Under the pieces are notes generated by a model. The model worked only from the letters and a program-made list of their open reading frames with translations. It had not been told where the DNA came from and searched no databases. The position numbers and the translations under genes are program-made. Positions 52,667 to 61,642 of a DNA stretch of 64,000 nt are shown in pieces. The stretch's first letter is position 1; each line of letters begins with the position of its first letter. Source of the DNA: NVTR01 sp036479015 (GTDB lineage Bacteria > Pseudomonadota > Alphaproteobacteria > Rhodobacterales > Rhodobacteraceae); contig JAZGFB010000039.1 in the NCBI GenBank assembly GCA_036479015.1, positions 1-64,000 on the forward strand. Direction: 5' to 3'.

Positions 52667-52686
52667 TTGTAACGCTATTGTTACAA
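52667..52686. promoter_or_regulatory. lux-box-like 20-bp palindrome upstream of luxI
   Basis: TTGTAAC-GCTATT-GTTACAA is a perfect 7-bp inverted repeat with a 6-base spacer, 20 bp in total, the size of a lux box. It lies 77 bases before the luxI ATG, between luxR and luxI, so it is the likely LuxR binding site for positive feedback. Confidence 0.8.
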
Positions 52687-52762
52687 GCGGCAGAAAATAA
52701 CGATTTCCCTAGTAATATTTTCAGCACAAGCTTTATTGGACTCGCCATATAGGAGAGTGCAA

Positions 52763-53368
52763 ATGAAAAATATCACCTTTAACCTGTCAACAAGCCACAA
52801 ATTCGGATCTACATTTTATGATTACCTGGGGCTGCGCAAACGGTTCTTTGTTGACACATTAGGGTGGGATATTCCCCATGATGAGACAGTAGAAATGGAT
52901 CAGTATGATAACCCGCTCGCACATTATTCAGTCGTCGTGCGGGACGGAGTTGTTGTGGGCGGTGCGCGTACAATGGCGACCACCTCAATCTGGGGAGAGC
53001 ATACTTACATGTTACGCGACGCGGCAGCAGGAAAGCTGTCTGATATCCCTGATCAGGTGCTGACGTCTGTGATTAAGTCCGCCAAAGTTTGGGAATGTAC
53101 CCGGCTGGTTGTTTCTGATGCGGTGAATGGCCACCAAGATCGCGCGACCTGTCTGTCGTTAATTGTTGACGGTTTGATGGGTGTCGCCGCAAGGCAAGGG
53201 GGGCAGGAACTGATTTCATTGTCGCCGGTTACATTGATGCGGGCGTTGCGTCAGTTGGGCTATGCTGCCAGTCGAATTGGTGAACCGCATGTGAACTGTG
53301 GCGACGGTCGTAAATACGCGGTCCTGAGCATGCCAACCCACCTTGAGCCGGCCCTACAAGCGGCCTAG
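52763..53368 (+). CDS. luxI: Acyl-homoserine lactone synthase (LuxI family)
   Basis: A 201-residue AHL synthase that joins S-adenosylmethionine with an acyl-ACP. Conserved residues are visible: LRKRFFVDTLGW (Arg, Phe, Trp), ETVEMDQYDNP (Glu, Asp, Asp) and VVGGARTMATT (Arg), then the WECTRLVVSD strand. ATG 52763 follows AGGAGAG. The acyl chain length cannot be read from sequence. Confidence 0.94.
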   Translation: MKNITFNLSTSHKFGSTFYDYLGLRKRFFVDTLGWDIPHDETVEMDQYDNPLAHYSVVVRDGVVVGGARTMATTSIWGEHTYMLRDAAAGKLSDIPDQVLTSVIKSAKVWECTRLVVSDAVNGHQDRATCLSLIVDGLMGVAARQGGQELISLSPVTLMRALRQLGYAASRIGEPHVNCGDGRKYAVLSMPTHLEPALQAA

Positions 53369-53499
53369 TGGATGAGGCTGTGAAAAGATTTGGCGCGTAA
53401 AATTGCCATTTTCCACACCCGTTTAACGGGCAAAGTGTGATTGGCAGCATTTAGGAAGCTGGGCAGTTACCTGGTGGCCGATGCTGGCGTGGCCCAAGG

Positions 53500-55179
53500 T
53501 CACTGGCTTTGGTGGTCTTCGTCCAGGGCTTCGATCAGGCGGGTTTCAAGAAGCTGGCCGTTTCGGTACAGGATTGGATAGGCGACATAGGCACAAAATG
53601 TGTTCAGGTCCTTGAAAGCGCGCAGCGTTTCAAGGTGGATGTCACTGGTTTCAAAACTGCCAGCACCGCCTTCGCTAAGGCGTTTAAGGTGGCGTTTACG
53701 GCTCTTGCGTTCGACGCGGTTGATCTCGGTCTTGTCGGCGATCAACAGGCGTGCGCTTTCCAGATCATCACTAAGTAATACGTTGGTGGCAAGGCGTATA
53801 TTTGCCAGCACGGTCTCATGTAGTTTGCGCAACTCTGACCAGCCTTCGCTGGAAAACCGCAGGCGTTTTTTGGCTTTTTCGCGGGCCAGTGGTAGCAGTT
53901 GTCGGGCAACGATATCGCCCGCACTTTCAAGGTTGATGGCGTACTCCACCAGTTCACGGGCAGATTTGCGATCTTGCTTACACCAATCACCAATGGGCAG
54001 GGCGGCCATGTGGGTTTTGATGCCGGACAGGGCGTCATTCAAATGGCCTTCTAACGTGGTCAACCCGTCCATGCGGGCGGCATCGCCATTGGCGTAAATT
54101 TCGATCACTGGTTCGGCCATGTGTTCAACGATGGCAGCCATCCTTAGAACTTCTCGTTTAAGGTTGGACAGGGCCAGGGTTGGGTTGTCTATAACTGTGT
54201 CATCTAGCGTGCTTCTGGGTGCCAAAGTGTCGTCAGCGGTTGAGGGCACTGAAGTTGGCATAAGCCAGCTGGTGATCTTACCGGTTTGGCGCAAAAACGG
54301 CAGCGACAGAAATAAAAGTGCCAGATTGAAAACGATATGGGTGAGGATAAGCGCCTGCGCCGGGTCCAGGGTGTGCAAGGCGTCGCCAATTGGTAAAAGA
54401 TTTACCGCAAGAAGCGCAATAAGCGCCCAGGCACCGCGCAGCCCAAGATTGGCAAATGGCACGCGGCGGGCATGGGCTGGCATGCCGCGTGACAGCCAGA
54501 TCGGGATCAGGGCGGAACCAAGGTTTGCCCCCAGCACCAGCGATATCCCTGCTTCTAAGGGTACGGTATCAATGGCCACCAGCGTGACCACCATTAGGAT
54601 GGTCGCAACACTGGAATGCATGATAAACGCAAGGGCGGCACCAATGATAAAGGCTGTGAGAAAGTCCTGTGCCAGATAGCCAGAAACTGCGGGCAGGAAG
54701 GCGCTTTCGCGGATCGGGTCCATGGCCTCGCGCAGAAACCTGAGTGAGATCAAAATAAAGGCGATACCCATCAGGATACGGCCGTATTGGCGTAGGTCGC
54801 GTTTGTCAGATTTGACAAACAGCCAGCCGCCAACAGCCAAAAGCAATGGTACCAGCCAGTCTAGTTTGAAGCTCAGTATCTGTATAAGCAAAGCCGAGCC
54901 CAGATCTCCGCCCAACACAACCGCCAGGCCAATTTCAAAGCCAAGCGCACCAGAGCCTGAAAAGCCGGCGACAAGAAGCGCAACAGCTGCTGACGATTGC
55001 AAAACCATTGCCAGCCCCAGGCCTGAACCTGCAGCGCTAAGGTAGCCTTTTTGCTGGGTTATCAAACGTTGAAAAGAAGCGCCAAAACTACGTTCTATTC
55101 CGGTTCGCACCATCCTGACTGCAAACAACAACAACATGGTTGCCCCGGCAATGTTCAGAAAAAACTCTAGGATGGCCAT
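53500..55179 (-). CDS. Na/Pi cotransporter family protein with PhoU-like domain
   Basis: A 559-residue protein. The membrane part (about 1-310) has the two inverted QSS-type repeats (VLQSSAAVALLVAGFSG and IMHSSVATILMVVTLV) of the NptA/PhoU-fused phosphate transporters. The C-terminal part (about 340-545) is a helical PhoU-like domain. It probably moves phosphate with sodium, in or out. It is not linked to neighbouring genes, and a 130-base gap separates it from luxI. Confidence 0.9.
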   Translation of the reverse strand: MAILEFFLNIAGATMLLLFAVRMVRTGIERSFGASFQRLITQQKGYLSAAGSGLGLAMVLQSSAAVALLVAGFSGSGALGFEIGLAVVLGGDLGSALLIQILSFKLDWLVPLLLAVGGWLFVKSDKRDLRQYGRILMGIAFILISLRFLREAMDPIRESAFLPAVSGYLAQDFLTAFIIGAALAFIMHSSVATILMVVTLVAIDTVPLEAGISLVLGANLGSALIPIWLSRGMPAHARRVPFANLGLRGAWALIALLAVNLLPIGDALHTLDPAQALILTHIVFNLALLFLSLPFLRQTGKITSWLMPTSVPSTADDTLAPRSTLDDTVIDNPTLALSNLKREVLRMAAIVEHMAEPVIEIYANGDAARMDGLTTLEGHLNDALSGIKTHMAALPIGDWCKQDRKSARELVEYAINLESAGDIVARQLLPLAREKAKKRLRFSSEGWSELRKLHETVLANIRLATNVLLSDDLESARLLIADKTEINRVERKSRKRHLKRLSEGGAGSFETSDIHLETLRAFKDLNTFCAYVAYPILYRNGQLLETRLIEALDEDHQSQ

Positions 55180-55316
55180 CGGTGTTTATGTTGGTCGGTT
55201 TTGCAAGAACCGCGCGCCCTTTTAGTAAGGTTGTTTAATTGTCCCTTATCAGCAGGTCGTTGGGGTAACTCAAGTGAAATGCTCTTAGAAAAACCAAATT
55301 CCCCTAAATACCACGC

Positions 55317-55349
55317 GAAAAACAAAACACGCCCAAATATGGGGCGCGC
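55317..55349 (-). terminator. Terminator after the 55415-55885 gene
   Basis: On the minus strand CGCGCCC-CATATTT-GGGCGTG forms a stem with one G-T pair and is followed by TTTTGTTTTTC. It lies about 65 bases after the gene's stop. Confidence 0.7.
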
Positions 55350-55414
55350 TTAGTTAATCTAGCAAGGGGGAGGCTAGGCTATGAAATAGGGTTTGGCTTT
55401 GACGCGTTTACCGT

Positions 55415-55885
55415 TCAGCGAGAGTCACTGACCAAGTCTTCATTATATATATGGTCAGTGGGTTTGTTACGCCCCAGATAGCAGCGAATGCTAAATTCGC
55501 CGCGCGACAGGTTAAGCCGACATTCTGGCACCGGGCGTTTCAATTGCGCGCAAGCCCGTTCCAGGTTTTTCTGGATCTTTTTCTGCAAAATAGGAACCTG
55601 ACAAGAATCTTCGTGCCCGACTTCTACCCATGGTGCGATATTGTTGATGTTCATTTCATTTTTGTCGCGCAGGTCGGATAGACGCACGGCCTCGACCAAC
55701 TGGCCGACAATCACATCATCAAGCTCTCGTGACAGGTTCTGGCCATTAAACTCGACAGAGCGAAATGAAATTTCGATAAGTTGAGAGTTTGGGGAAGGCT
55801 GATTTTTTGCCTGTGGATGTACATGCATCATGCCAGCAGTAGCGTTAGAACCAAGAGTAGGAGACAGAGTTTCAAAATGTAACAT
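55415..55885 (-). CDS. Hypothetical protein, unknown
   Basis: A 156-residue soluble protein with a good AAGGAAAACGA ribosome site before ATG 55885. The middle part (FRSVEFNGQNLSRELDDVIVGQLVEAVRLSDLRDKNEMNINNIAPWVEVGHEDS) is charged. Three cysteines appear in the second half (SCQVP, RACAQ, PECRLN) plus one near IRCYLG. No recognised domain. It has its own promoter region and terminator, so it is probably a single-gene unit. Confidence 0.55.
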   Translation of the reverse strand: MLHFETLSPTLGSNATAGMMHVHPQAKNQPSPNSQLIEISFRSVEFNGQNLSRELDDVIVGQLVEAVRLSDLRDKNEMNINNIAPWVEVGHEDSCQVPILQKKIQKNLERACAQLKRPVPECRLNLSRGEFSIRCYLGRNKPTDHIYNEDLVSDSR

Positions 55886-56358
55886 TCGTTTTCCTTCGCC
55901 GCACCAGTTATTATTTTTGCAACAGTCATGAAATTTTTGCGGGAGTATTGTGTCATAAATATGGCCCGGTTTGTGGTTAAATTGTGGTTAATCGCACCGA
56001 CCTGTGTGGGGGCGGAATTCCGCCCAATATTTACCTGATCATAGTTTGGTAAGGCCAAATCACCTTAATAATATAGCTGGGCGCGAATTTTTTTGATCTA
56101 AATAACCCTGTACCAGGGTCAAATATATTTTGGTGCAGCCAAAATAGAAGGGTGAGTTTGGGATGCTGACGACTCAGCTATAATGATCAAACCAAGGCAC
56201 CTTATGGTACTAATGTAGAATAATTTACTGTGTGACACGGCACCCATGCCCAAAAGCGCCTGTGATGGCCGGTACCACTTTGAACCCGCGTCCCGGTGTT
56301 GACTGGTCAGAAAAATGAAGGGCAAATAGCCGTGTTCACCAATTTTAGGAGTATCCAA
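55886..56358. other. Intergenic region of about 470 bases
   Basis: Between the divergent hypothetical and dodecin genes. It holds one small hairpin, ACCCTG-TAC-CAGGGT (56105-56119), and A/T-rich promoter-like sequence. Short open frames on both strands lack ribosome sites and look random. Confidence 0.4.
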
Positions 56359-56562
56359 ATGTCTGTTGCCCGCGTCACTGAAATAATTGCATCGTCTAAA
56401 AAGTCTTTTGACGACGCTATTGAAAATGGTGTGGATCGCGCCTGCAAGACGTTGAAAAATGTGCAAGGTGCCTGGATTCAGGACCAGAACGTCATGATCA
56501 AAGACGGAAAGATCACAGAATACCGTGTATGTTTGAAGGTGACTTTCGTGCTTTCGGACTAA
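56359..56562 (+). CDS. Dodecin, flavin-binding protein
   Basis: A 67-residue protein (MSVARVTEIIASSKKSFDDAIENGVDRACKTL..., ending VCLKVTFVLSD) that matches dodecins. They assemble into a hollow dodecamer that stores riboflavin or FMN. The tryptophan in GAWIQDQ is the residue that stacks on the flavin. The ATG follows an AGGAGT site seven bases upstream. It ends at a bidirectional terminator. Confidence 0.93.
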   Translation: MSVARVTEIIASSKKSFDDAIENGVDRACKTLKNVQGAWIQDQNVMIKDGKITEYRVCLKVTFVLSD

Positions 56563-56590
56563 AGGGTCTTAAGCTTCACGAAATAAAGTT

Positions 56591-56617
56591 GGGCCGGCGC
56601 CAAATGGCACCGGCCCG
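56591..56617. terminator. Bidirectional terminator between dodecin and csp
   Basis: GGGCCGGCGCC-AAATG-GCACCGGCCC forms a long GC stem with one mismatch, flanked by short A/T runs on both sides (AATAAAGTT and AATATTTT). It is shared by the convergent dodecin and cold shock genes. Confidence 0.8.
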
Positions 56618-56623
56618 AATATT

Positions 56624-56830
56624 TTAGACCAACACTAGGTTAGTTGCGCTTTCGCGGCCGTCACGGCCAGCTTCGATGTCAAAAGTCAGCTTTTGACCAT
56701 CGGCCAGACCTGTAAGGCCAGAGCGTTCTACAGCAGAAATGTGTACAAACACATCTTTTGCTCCGCCTTCAGGCTCTACAAAGCCAAAACCTTTAGTTGA
56801 GTTAAACCATTTCACGGTGCCATTAGCCAT
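56624..56830 (-). CDS. Cold shock domain protein
   Basis: A 68-residue single OB-fold protein with RNP1 (KGFGFVEP) and RNP2 (VFVHISA). It binds single-stranded nucleic acid and acts as an RNA chaperone. ATG 56830 has AGGAGAT upstream. The nine-residue longer reading is unlikely. A long non-coding stretch lies upstream, as is common for csp genes with regulated leaders. Confidence 0.95.
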   Translation of the reverse strand: MANGTVKWFNSTKGFGFVEPEGGAKDVFVHISAVERSGLTGLADGQKLTFDIEAGRDGRESATNLVLV

Positions 56831-57685
56831 CGTGAGATCTCCTATATAGTATGCCACCCGCGTTAGTGCGGTGGCCCGGCTCGGTCAGTGCAGAATCGAA
56901 AGACTGTAGCCAGATAGGAAAACAGTGGGTCGATAGTGATAACGGTCGCGAGGGGGATATGGGTGCTTGTGGGGGAGAAAGCAAGGAAAATCGGTAATAT
57001 AGTAAAAGCTACCCCCAGATACTTAATGGGTTCTTAACAGAATTGGGGCGTGTAAGGCGGCTGGTTTGGCTGAATTCCTAAGGCTATGGGTGGATTTACA
57101 GAATGCCAATTTGGGGGATGCTGACGATACCAATGGGCAAAGCCGGATTTAGTGAAGCTTTTGTTTGTGCTTTGTCTGCAAATTTACATAGCGTGGGCTG
57201 CCCTCGTGAATCAATCTCAAAGGTTTGTTAGCGTTATGGGTGCCATGTCGTGATGTCCTTCCAACACCTGGGGGATACTGGAAACAAACTGTTTACAATT
57301 CAGCCACAATCGAACGATTGAAGTGGAAGTGATTGATTGAGTTGGTGATTTTTCGGGCTGAACGGGCGGTATTGCATTGTGATATATGGATTTTTATCCG
57401 CATTTTGTTCGCAACATGCTGATTATTAACAGTTAATTAGCCATTATCGATATGGCCAAGGTGAAATGATCGCGCACAATTTGGTGGGGCCGGATCCAGG
57501 GTTTATTGTTCTTGAATGATGGGGCGCGCCCGTAATGGATAATTTGTCGTAAAATTGACTAAAAATGATCGATATTCCGCCGCTATCCAGCCTTCATTTT
57601 GCCACACCCCGTCAACAGTGTCAGGATTGTGTAATGATTGTGTCAGTATGGAAACGGAAACGAGACGATTGAAAAGGATACCTAC
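56831..57685. other. Long intergenic region of about 850 bases
   Basis: Upstream of the cold shock gene and of the small ORF at 57686. I see no supported gene. It probably contains the csp promoter and leader, and it could hold a small RNA, but I cannot define one. An open minus-strand frame at 57503-57742 has no ribosome site and overlaps the small ORF start. Confidence 0.4.
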
Positions 57686-57871
57686 ATGACCAACTTTCTG
57701 GAAAAAGCACGTACCGGACGCACAATTGCTTTGGATACGCACCGCAATAAACCGGAAAGTGGTGCGTTGGCAGCGCCCAAGGCCATTCAGTTCAAATCCT
57801 GCCGTGTTGTTGATCCGATGTCATTTATTACCAACCGTACACACGTACAGCCAACAACCTGGCTGCACTGA
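57686..57871 (+). CDS. Small protein, unknown (61 residues)
   Basis: MTNFLEKARTGRTIALDTHRNKPE... has a plausible ribosome site (GAAAAGG, spacing eight). It is basic, polar and has one cysteine. A strong terminator follows about 70 bases after the stop, which supports a real transcription unit. No family recognised. The transcript could also act as an RNA. Confidence 0.45.
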   Translation: MTNFLEKARTGRTIALDTHRNKPESGALAAPKAIQFKSCRVVDPMSFITNRTHVQPTTWLH

Positions 57872-57942
57872 TCTTAACCTCCCTGAATTGACCCTAGTCG
57901 GTTCATCTGGGTGCTCGTCTACTATTGGTGGGTGTAGCAGGC

Positions 57943-57984
57943 AAAAGGGCGCCGACAGCTTAGCTGTTCGGTGCCCTTATTTAT
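57943..57984 (+). terminator. Strong hairpin terminator
   Basis: AAAGGGCGCCGACAGC-TTA-GCTGTTCGGTGCCCTTA forms a long stem with a bulge and one mismatch, followed by TTTATTAATAA. It ends the transcription unit that includes the small gene at 57686. Confidence 0.75.
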
Positions 57985-58081
57985 TAATAAGCCAAATATG
58001 CCTGCAATACCCTTTGACGCAAATAATAGGGACATGGGCTACGATAGTATGCCAACAACTTATAGCCGTACCTAAGTGGGC

Positions 58082-58468
58082 CTAAATAGCTGCGATAACG
58101 GCTTGCAGCATGGTACGGACCTGCCCGGCCACAGCCACCAGTTCAGCATTATCAATGCCCATCATTGATGCTTGCGGATCAACAGCGCTGACCTCAACGC
58201 CACCATCGACAGCCCGCAAAATCACATTGCAGGGCAGCATGGCACCAACACGGGGTTCCATTGCGATGGCATCCCAGGCCATGTTTGGATTGCAGGCCCC
58301 CAGAATGCGGTAGGGTGGCATGTCTTTGTCAATTTTCTTTTTCATGGTGGCTTTGACATCTATTTCCGTCAGGACACCAAACCCCTGATCTGCCAGTGCT
58401 GCGCGGGTGCGTGCATCAACGGTGTCAAAATCGGCGTCTGTGATGATGCGGTCAATTGTATAAGGCAT
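58082..58468 (-). CDS. DUF302 family protein
   Basis: A 128-residue protein with the DUF302 pattern: an N-terminal helix (DFDTVDARTRAALADQGFGVLTEIDVKATMKKKI), YRILGACNPNMAWDAI and a GAMLPCNVIL strand. DUF302 proteins often sit near redox or sulfur genes. Function is not established. ATG 58468 has an AGAGGAA site, so the earlier ATG at 58498 is less likely. Confidence 0.85.
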   Translation of the reverse strand: MPYTIDRIITDADFDTVDARTRAALADQGFGVLTEIDVKATMKKKIDKDMPPYRILGACNPNMAWDAIAMEPRVGAMLPCNVILRAVDGGVEVSAVDPQASMMGIDNAELVAVAGQVRTMLQAVIAAI

Positions 58469-58618
58469 GGGGGTTCCTCTTTTGGGGGTGAGTGACATTC
58501 ATAAACTGGCATGTGTTCGCAAAAAGTACAAGCTCTGCACCTAGGGGTAGAAATGATGAAGATAATTGTAAATACGCCGGTCCCAAATAGGAAATTTCGA
58601 ATTGGGGGCCTAAAGCTA

Positions 58619-59209
58619 TCATGCGGGCCCTAGAACCCGGTATTTGCCACGGCCAGTTTTCAGAACTGCCCCCTGTGTGACCAATTTGGCCAGGGCGCGA
58701 TAGGTGGCTTCATGTGTCAGGCCAAGGTCGTCAGAGAACGCCATGATACTGGATGTTAGCCAACCGTCAGACAGCCCTGCCAGCACTCTTTCATTGGCGG
58801 ATTGAATTGAACGAAGTTCCAACTGTTTGCGATACCGTTGTATTTGCCGGGCAAGGTTTTGGGCCAATGCGGCGGCAAATTTAGGGTTTTCGGCAAGCAA
58901 GAAAAGTACATCTGATTTGTGAAATGCCACAAAGCGGCAATCGTCTTTGGCGATACAGTCGCAGTGGTATTGTGCTGAATAAAGCGACACTTCGGCCAGA
59001 AAATTACCGGCGCGTGCTGTGTGCAAAGTCACCATCCGGCCCGACGGAGTATGGCGCAACAGGCGAGCTGATCCGGACAACAAATAGTACAGATATTTCG
59101 GGGTATCACCCTGATGGAATACAAAACTGTCTTTGGGCGAGTGCAGCCGGTGTATCCGGTCACGTTTTATCAGTTCAAACGGGTGGGGGATGTCGGAATA
59201 CGTATTCAT
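58619..59209 (-). CDS. Crp/Fnr family transcriptional regulator
   Basis: About 196 residues: a cyclic-nucleotide-binding-like beta domain (FVFHQGDTPKYLYYLLSGSARLLRHTPSGRMVTLHTARAGNFLAEVSLYS) and a C-terminal winged HTH (DDLGLTHEATYRALAKLVTQGAVLKTGRGKYRVL). The N-terminus lacks the cysteine set of oxygen-sensing FNR. The Cys residues in HCDCIAKDDC lie in the sensor domain and could respond to metals or redox. Start is 59209 or 59224; a perfect dyad covers this region. It is divergent from the Met/His-rich exported protein. Confidence 0.85.
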   Translation of the reverse strand: MNTYSDIPHPFELIKRDRIHRLHSPKDSFVFHQGDTPKYLYYLLSGSARLLRHTPSGRMVTLHTARAGNFLAEVSLYSAQYHCDCIAKDDCRFVAFHKSDVLFLLAENPKFAAALAQNLARQIQRYRKQLELRSIQSANERVLAGLSDGWLTSSIMAFSDDLGLTHEATYRALAKLVTQGAVLKTGRGKYRVLGPA

Positions 59210-59227
59210 TATGATTTTGATCATAAT
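59208..59227. promoter_or_regulatory. Inverted repeat over the crp-like start
   Basis: ATTATGA-TTTTGA-TCATAAT is a perfect 7-bp dyad that covers the start of the Crp-like gene and lies 58-77 bases upstream of the divergent gene. It suits an autoregulatory site. Confidence 0.4.
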
Positions 59228-59284
59228 CCCGACAAGCGGAATCGTCTAGACAAAACCAGACCGGAACAAAAACTAGGAAATGAC

Positions 59285-59881
59285 ATGAAGTTGAGTATTG
59301 GAATAATAGCAGTGGGCATTGCAATGGGCGCGCAAACGGCTAATGCGCAATCCGCGCAAACAGACACCCAAAACATGGTGCACAGTCAGGGCATGACCCA
59401 TACCCAAGGTATGGACCATGGGGCGGGTGCTATGGCGGCCCTGCCAACAGAACCTGGACAGGGTGCGTTCGCGGCGGTGGCCGAAATTGTTGCACTGTTA
59501 ACGGCAGACCCAAACACCGATTGGAGCCGGGTCAATATCAGTGCGTTGCAGCAGCATTTGGTGGATATGGATATGCTCGTAACCCAAACCCAGGTTTCCA
59601 ATACAGAGGTGGAAGGTGGGCTTGAAATGCGCATTAGCCTGTCAGGGGATGGCGGCGGTGCTGCGTCACGTATGGTTCCGGCCCATGGGCCGGTTCTGGC
59701 CACTGAAACCGGTTGGGACAGTCGCGTTCAGGTGTTGGATGACGTGATTGTATGGCGGGTAAGTTCCGACAATGCTGTGGATCAGATACGTGCATTGGGG
59801 TTTTATGGCTTGATGGCTGTTGGGGACCATCACAGGGAACACCATATGGGCATGGCCAGCGGTCAAATGATACATCCTTAG
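59285..59881 (+). CDS. Exported Met/His-rich protein, possible metal binding
   Basis: A 198-residue protein with a signal peptide (about 1-22, ending ANAQS). The N-terminal mature part has repeated Met and His (MVHSQGMTHTQGMDHGAGAM) and the C-terminus ends HHREHHMGMASGQMIHP. These clusters resemble copper-binding segments. The middle (about 75-165) has no motif known to me. ATG 59285 follows AGGAA. The divergent Crp-like gene is a likely regulator. Confidence 0.65.
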   Translation: MKLSIGIIAVGIAMGAQTANAQSAQTDTQNMVHSQGMTHTQGMDHGAGAMAALPTEPGQGAFAAVAEIVALLTADPNTDWSRVNISALQQHLVDMDMLVTQTQVSNTEVEGGLEMRISLSGDGGGAASRMVPAHGPVLATETGWDSRVQVLDDVIVWRVSSDNAVDQIRALGFYGLMAVGDHHREHHMGMASGQMIHP

Positions 59882-59955
59882 CGGTGGACCGGGGCGTTGG
59901 TTGGGTGCCTGCAAGTGTTGCGCTGGTTTCCAGCCCGCCGCCACCCGGAACTCGG

Positions 59956-60843
59956 CTAAGGTGAAATAAAGTTAACGCCCGGTGTGCGGCTGATCGTTCC
60001 GATATCGTCTTCATAGGTTTCAGTCATCATTGCGACGGTCTCATCTGTCCAGCCGGGCAGGTCAATTTCAACGTCAACAGCATCATCCACTACGAATTTT
60101 TCCAGAAACACGGCTTTCACCCGGCGGCGCTGCATTTCATTAAGTGCAGGGCGCTCATCAAGGTATTGCTCAAGGCGGGTGGTTCCATCTGGTGAAATGA
60201 TACTGCGGATGATATCAAGATCACCCCGAAGGCTGGCATTGGCATCCAGCCCGGCCACTTCACGTAATACCGAGGCCCAGATAATGGGCGTGTCTTCGTT
60301 GCACCATACCGTGATTGGGCAATCTGGATTGGCGTCCTGAATGCGTTGGATAACCGTGGACCAGCGAATATCGGCAATATTAATGTCGCCAATGAAACCT
60401 TTGTAGTCCTTGCCATTTTGTCCCAGATACGCTTCGGGCACAAAGGTCGCCGGGTTGCGGATGGAGAGAAAAAACTCACATGGGTTATCAGGGAACAGGT
60501 TGCGCAGTTCTTTTGTTCTGTTGCCGGCATTCTGGTAAAATGCGGCGTTGTTGAACATCCAGGACTGTACCCCCAGGAACTTGGAGCTGCTAAAATAAAC
60601 GCGACCCACTTGCTGTTGGTTGGTCAATGTTGACAGCAATTGCTCACGATCTTCCATCGAAAATTCGCCGTTGATGTCTTTTTCCACCGCGTCGCTTAAC
60701 CGGCGTCGATATTCACGTGGACGGGGGGCGGCCACGCCGTTTTGCACCAGCAACTCCGCGTCTTTGCGCAATGACCACAGGAGTTGCTCATTATCTGTAT
60801 GGGGGGCCCCAAGGTGGTAAGCTATTGCAATGTCGGTGCGCAT
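59956..60843 (-). CDS. Hypothetical protein, unknown
   Basis: A 295-residue soluble protein, no signal peptide. Blocks such as YHLGAPHTDNEQLLWSLRKDAELL, VYFSSSKFLG and FFLSIRNPATFVPEAYLG give it a nucleotide-binding or sulfotransferase-like look (SIRNPATF resembles the 3'-phosphate loop of sulfotransferases). The usual P-loop-like N-terminal motif is not seen. I leave the function open. It is not closely linked to neighbours. Confidence 0.6.
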   Translation of the reverse strand: MRTDIAIAYHLGAPHTDNEQLLWSLRKDAELLVQNGVAAPRPREYRRRLSDAVEKDINGEFSMEDREQLLSTLTNQQQVGRVYFSSSKFLGVQSWMFNNAAFYQNAGNRTKELRNLFPDNPCEFFLSIRNPATFVPEAYLGQNGKDYKGFIGDINIADIRWSTVIQRIQDANPDCPITVWCNEDTPIIWASVLREVAGLDANASLRGDLDIIRSIISPDGTTRLEQYLDERPALNEMQRRRVKAVFLEKFVVDDAVDVEIDLPGWTDETVAMMTETYEDDIGTISRTPGVNFISP

Positions 60844-60994
60844 ATTATCCGTCTACAGAGGCAATTATTGATAATCAGCCGATCTGCTTAGGTGGTATCA
60901 CCATTCAGCTTTCAGGCTCAAGCTGTTTGGTGCTGTGTAAGTGATTTCAACTTTAAGTGACGCAAGGCCCGAGCACTTAAGCCACTAGTATCCA

Positions 60995-61642
60995 TCATTC
61001 TGACAACAGCCACTCAAAAGTGAGCGTGGCAACAACTGCTGCGGCCAGTTGGGCGATGATGAAGCCAAGAACGTGGGACGGATCAATGCCGGCGAAAGTA
61101 TTGGAAAACCCGCGCGCTATGGTTGCCGCCGGGTTGGCAAATGATGTTGAGGCCGTGAACCAATAGGCAGCAGTAATATATAGGCCAACGGCAAAGGGCA
61201 CGGCATCTGGTCGCGATTTAAGGGTGCCAAGGATGGTGGCGATTAGCCCGAAGGTGGCAACAAATTCGCTGAACCATTGGCTGGGGCCGGTGCGGGCGTG
61301 GGTTGACGGATCAATCAGCGGGTTCTGAAACATAAGGTGGGCAACAATAACTCCGGCGATGGCCCCGGTGATCTGAACCACAACATAAATTGCGCCATCG
61401 CGGGCGGAAATTTGCTGGCGGATGACAAAGGCAAGCGTGACGGCCGGGTTAAAATGGGCCCCTGATATGGGGCCGAAAACCAGGATGAGAACAACCAATA
61501 TCGCGCCCGTCGGAATGGTGTTGCCAAGCAGGGCGATGGCCGCGTTTCCACCCGCCAGCCGTTCGGCCATGATGCCCGAGCCAATCACTGTGGCCAATAG
61601 GAACATCGTGCCCAGCCATTCGGCAAACAGCTTGCGTATCAT
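60995..61642 (-). CDS. aqpS: Aquaglyceroporin, probable arsenite channel (AqpS-like)
   Basis: A 215-residue major intrinsic protein with six membrane segments and two NPA boxes (HFNPAVTLAF and FANPAATIARG). The overlap with arsH by four bases and the nearby arsR match the AqpS arrangement of alphaproteobacteria, where the channel lets arsenite leave the cell down its gradient. Selectivity cannot be read directly. Confidence 0.88.
   Translation of the reverse strand: MIRKLFAEWLGTMFLLATVIGSGIMAERLAGGNAAIALLGNTIPTGAILVVLILVFGPISGAHFNPAVTLAFVIRQQISARDGAIYVVVQITGAIAGVIVAHLMFQNPLIDPSTHARTGPSQWFSEFVATFGLIATILGTLKSRPDAVPFAVGLYITAAYWFTASTSFANPAATIARGFSNTFAGIDPSHVLGFIIAQLAAAVVATLTFEWLLSE

Noticed and set aside
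55828..56058. Small minus-strand frame upstream of the 55415-55885 gene
   Set aside because: It overlaps that gene's start, and no ribosome site or domain supports it.
57503..57742. Minus-strand reading frame of 79 codons
   Set aside because: No ribosome site and no protein-like composition. It overlaps the better-supported small plus-strand gene.
59217..59230. Possible FNR box TTGAT-N4-ATCCC
   Set aside because: Only one half-site is conserved. The stronger signal there is the ATTATGA/TCATAAT dyad.
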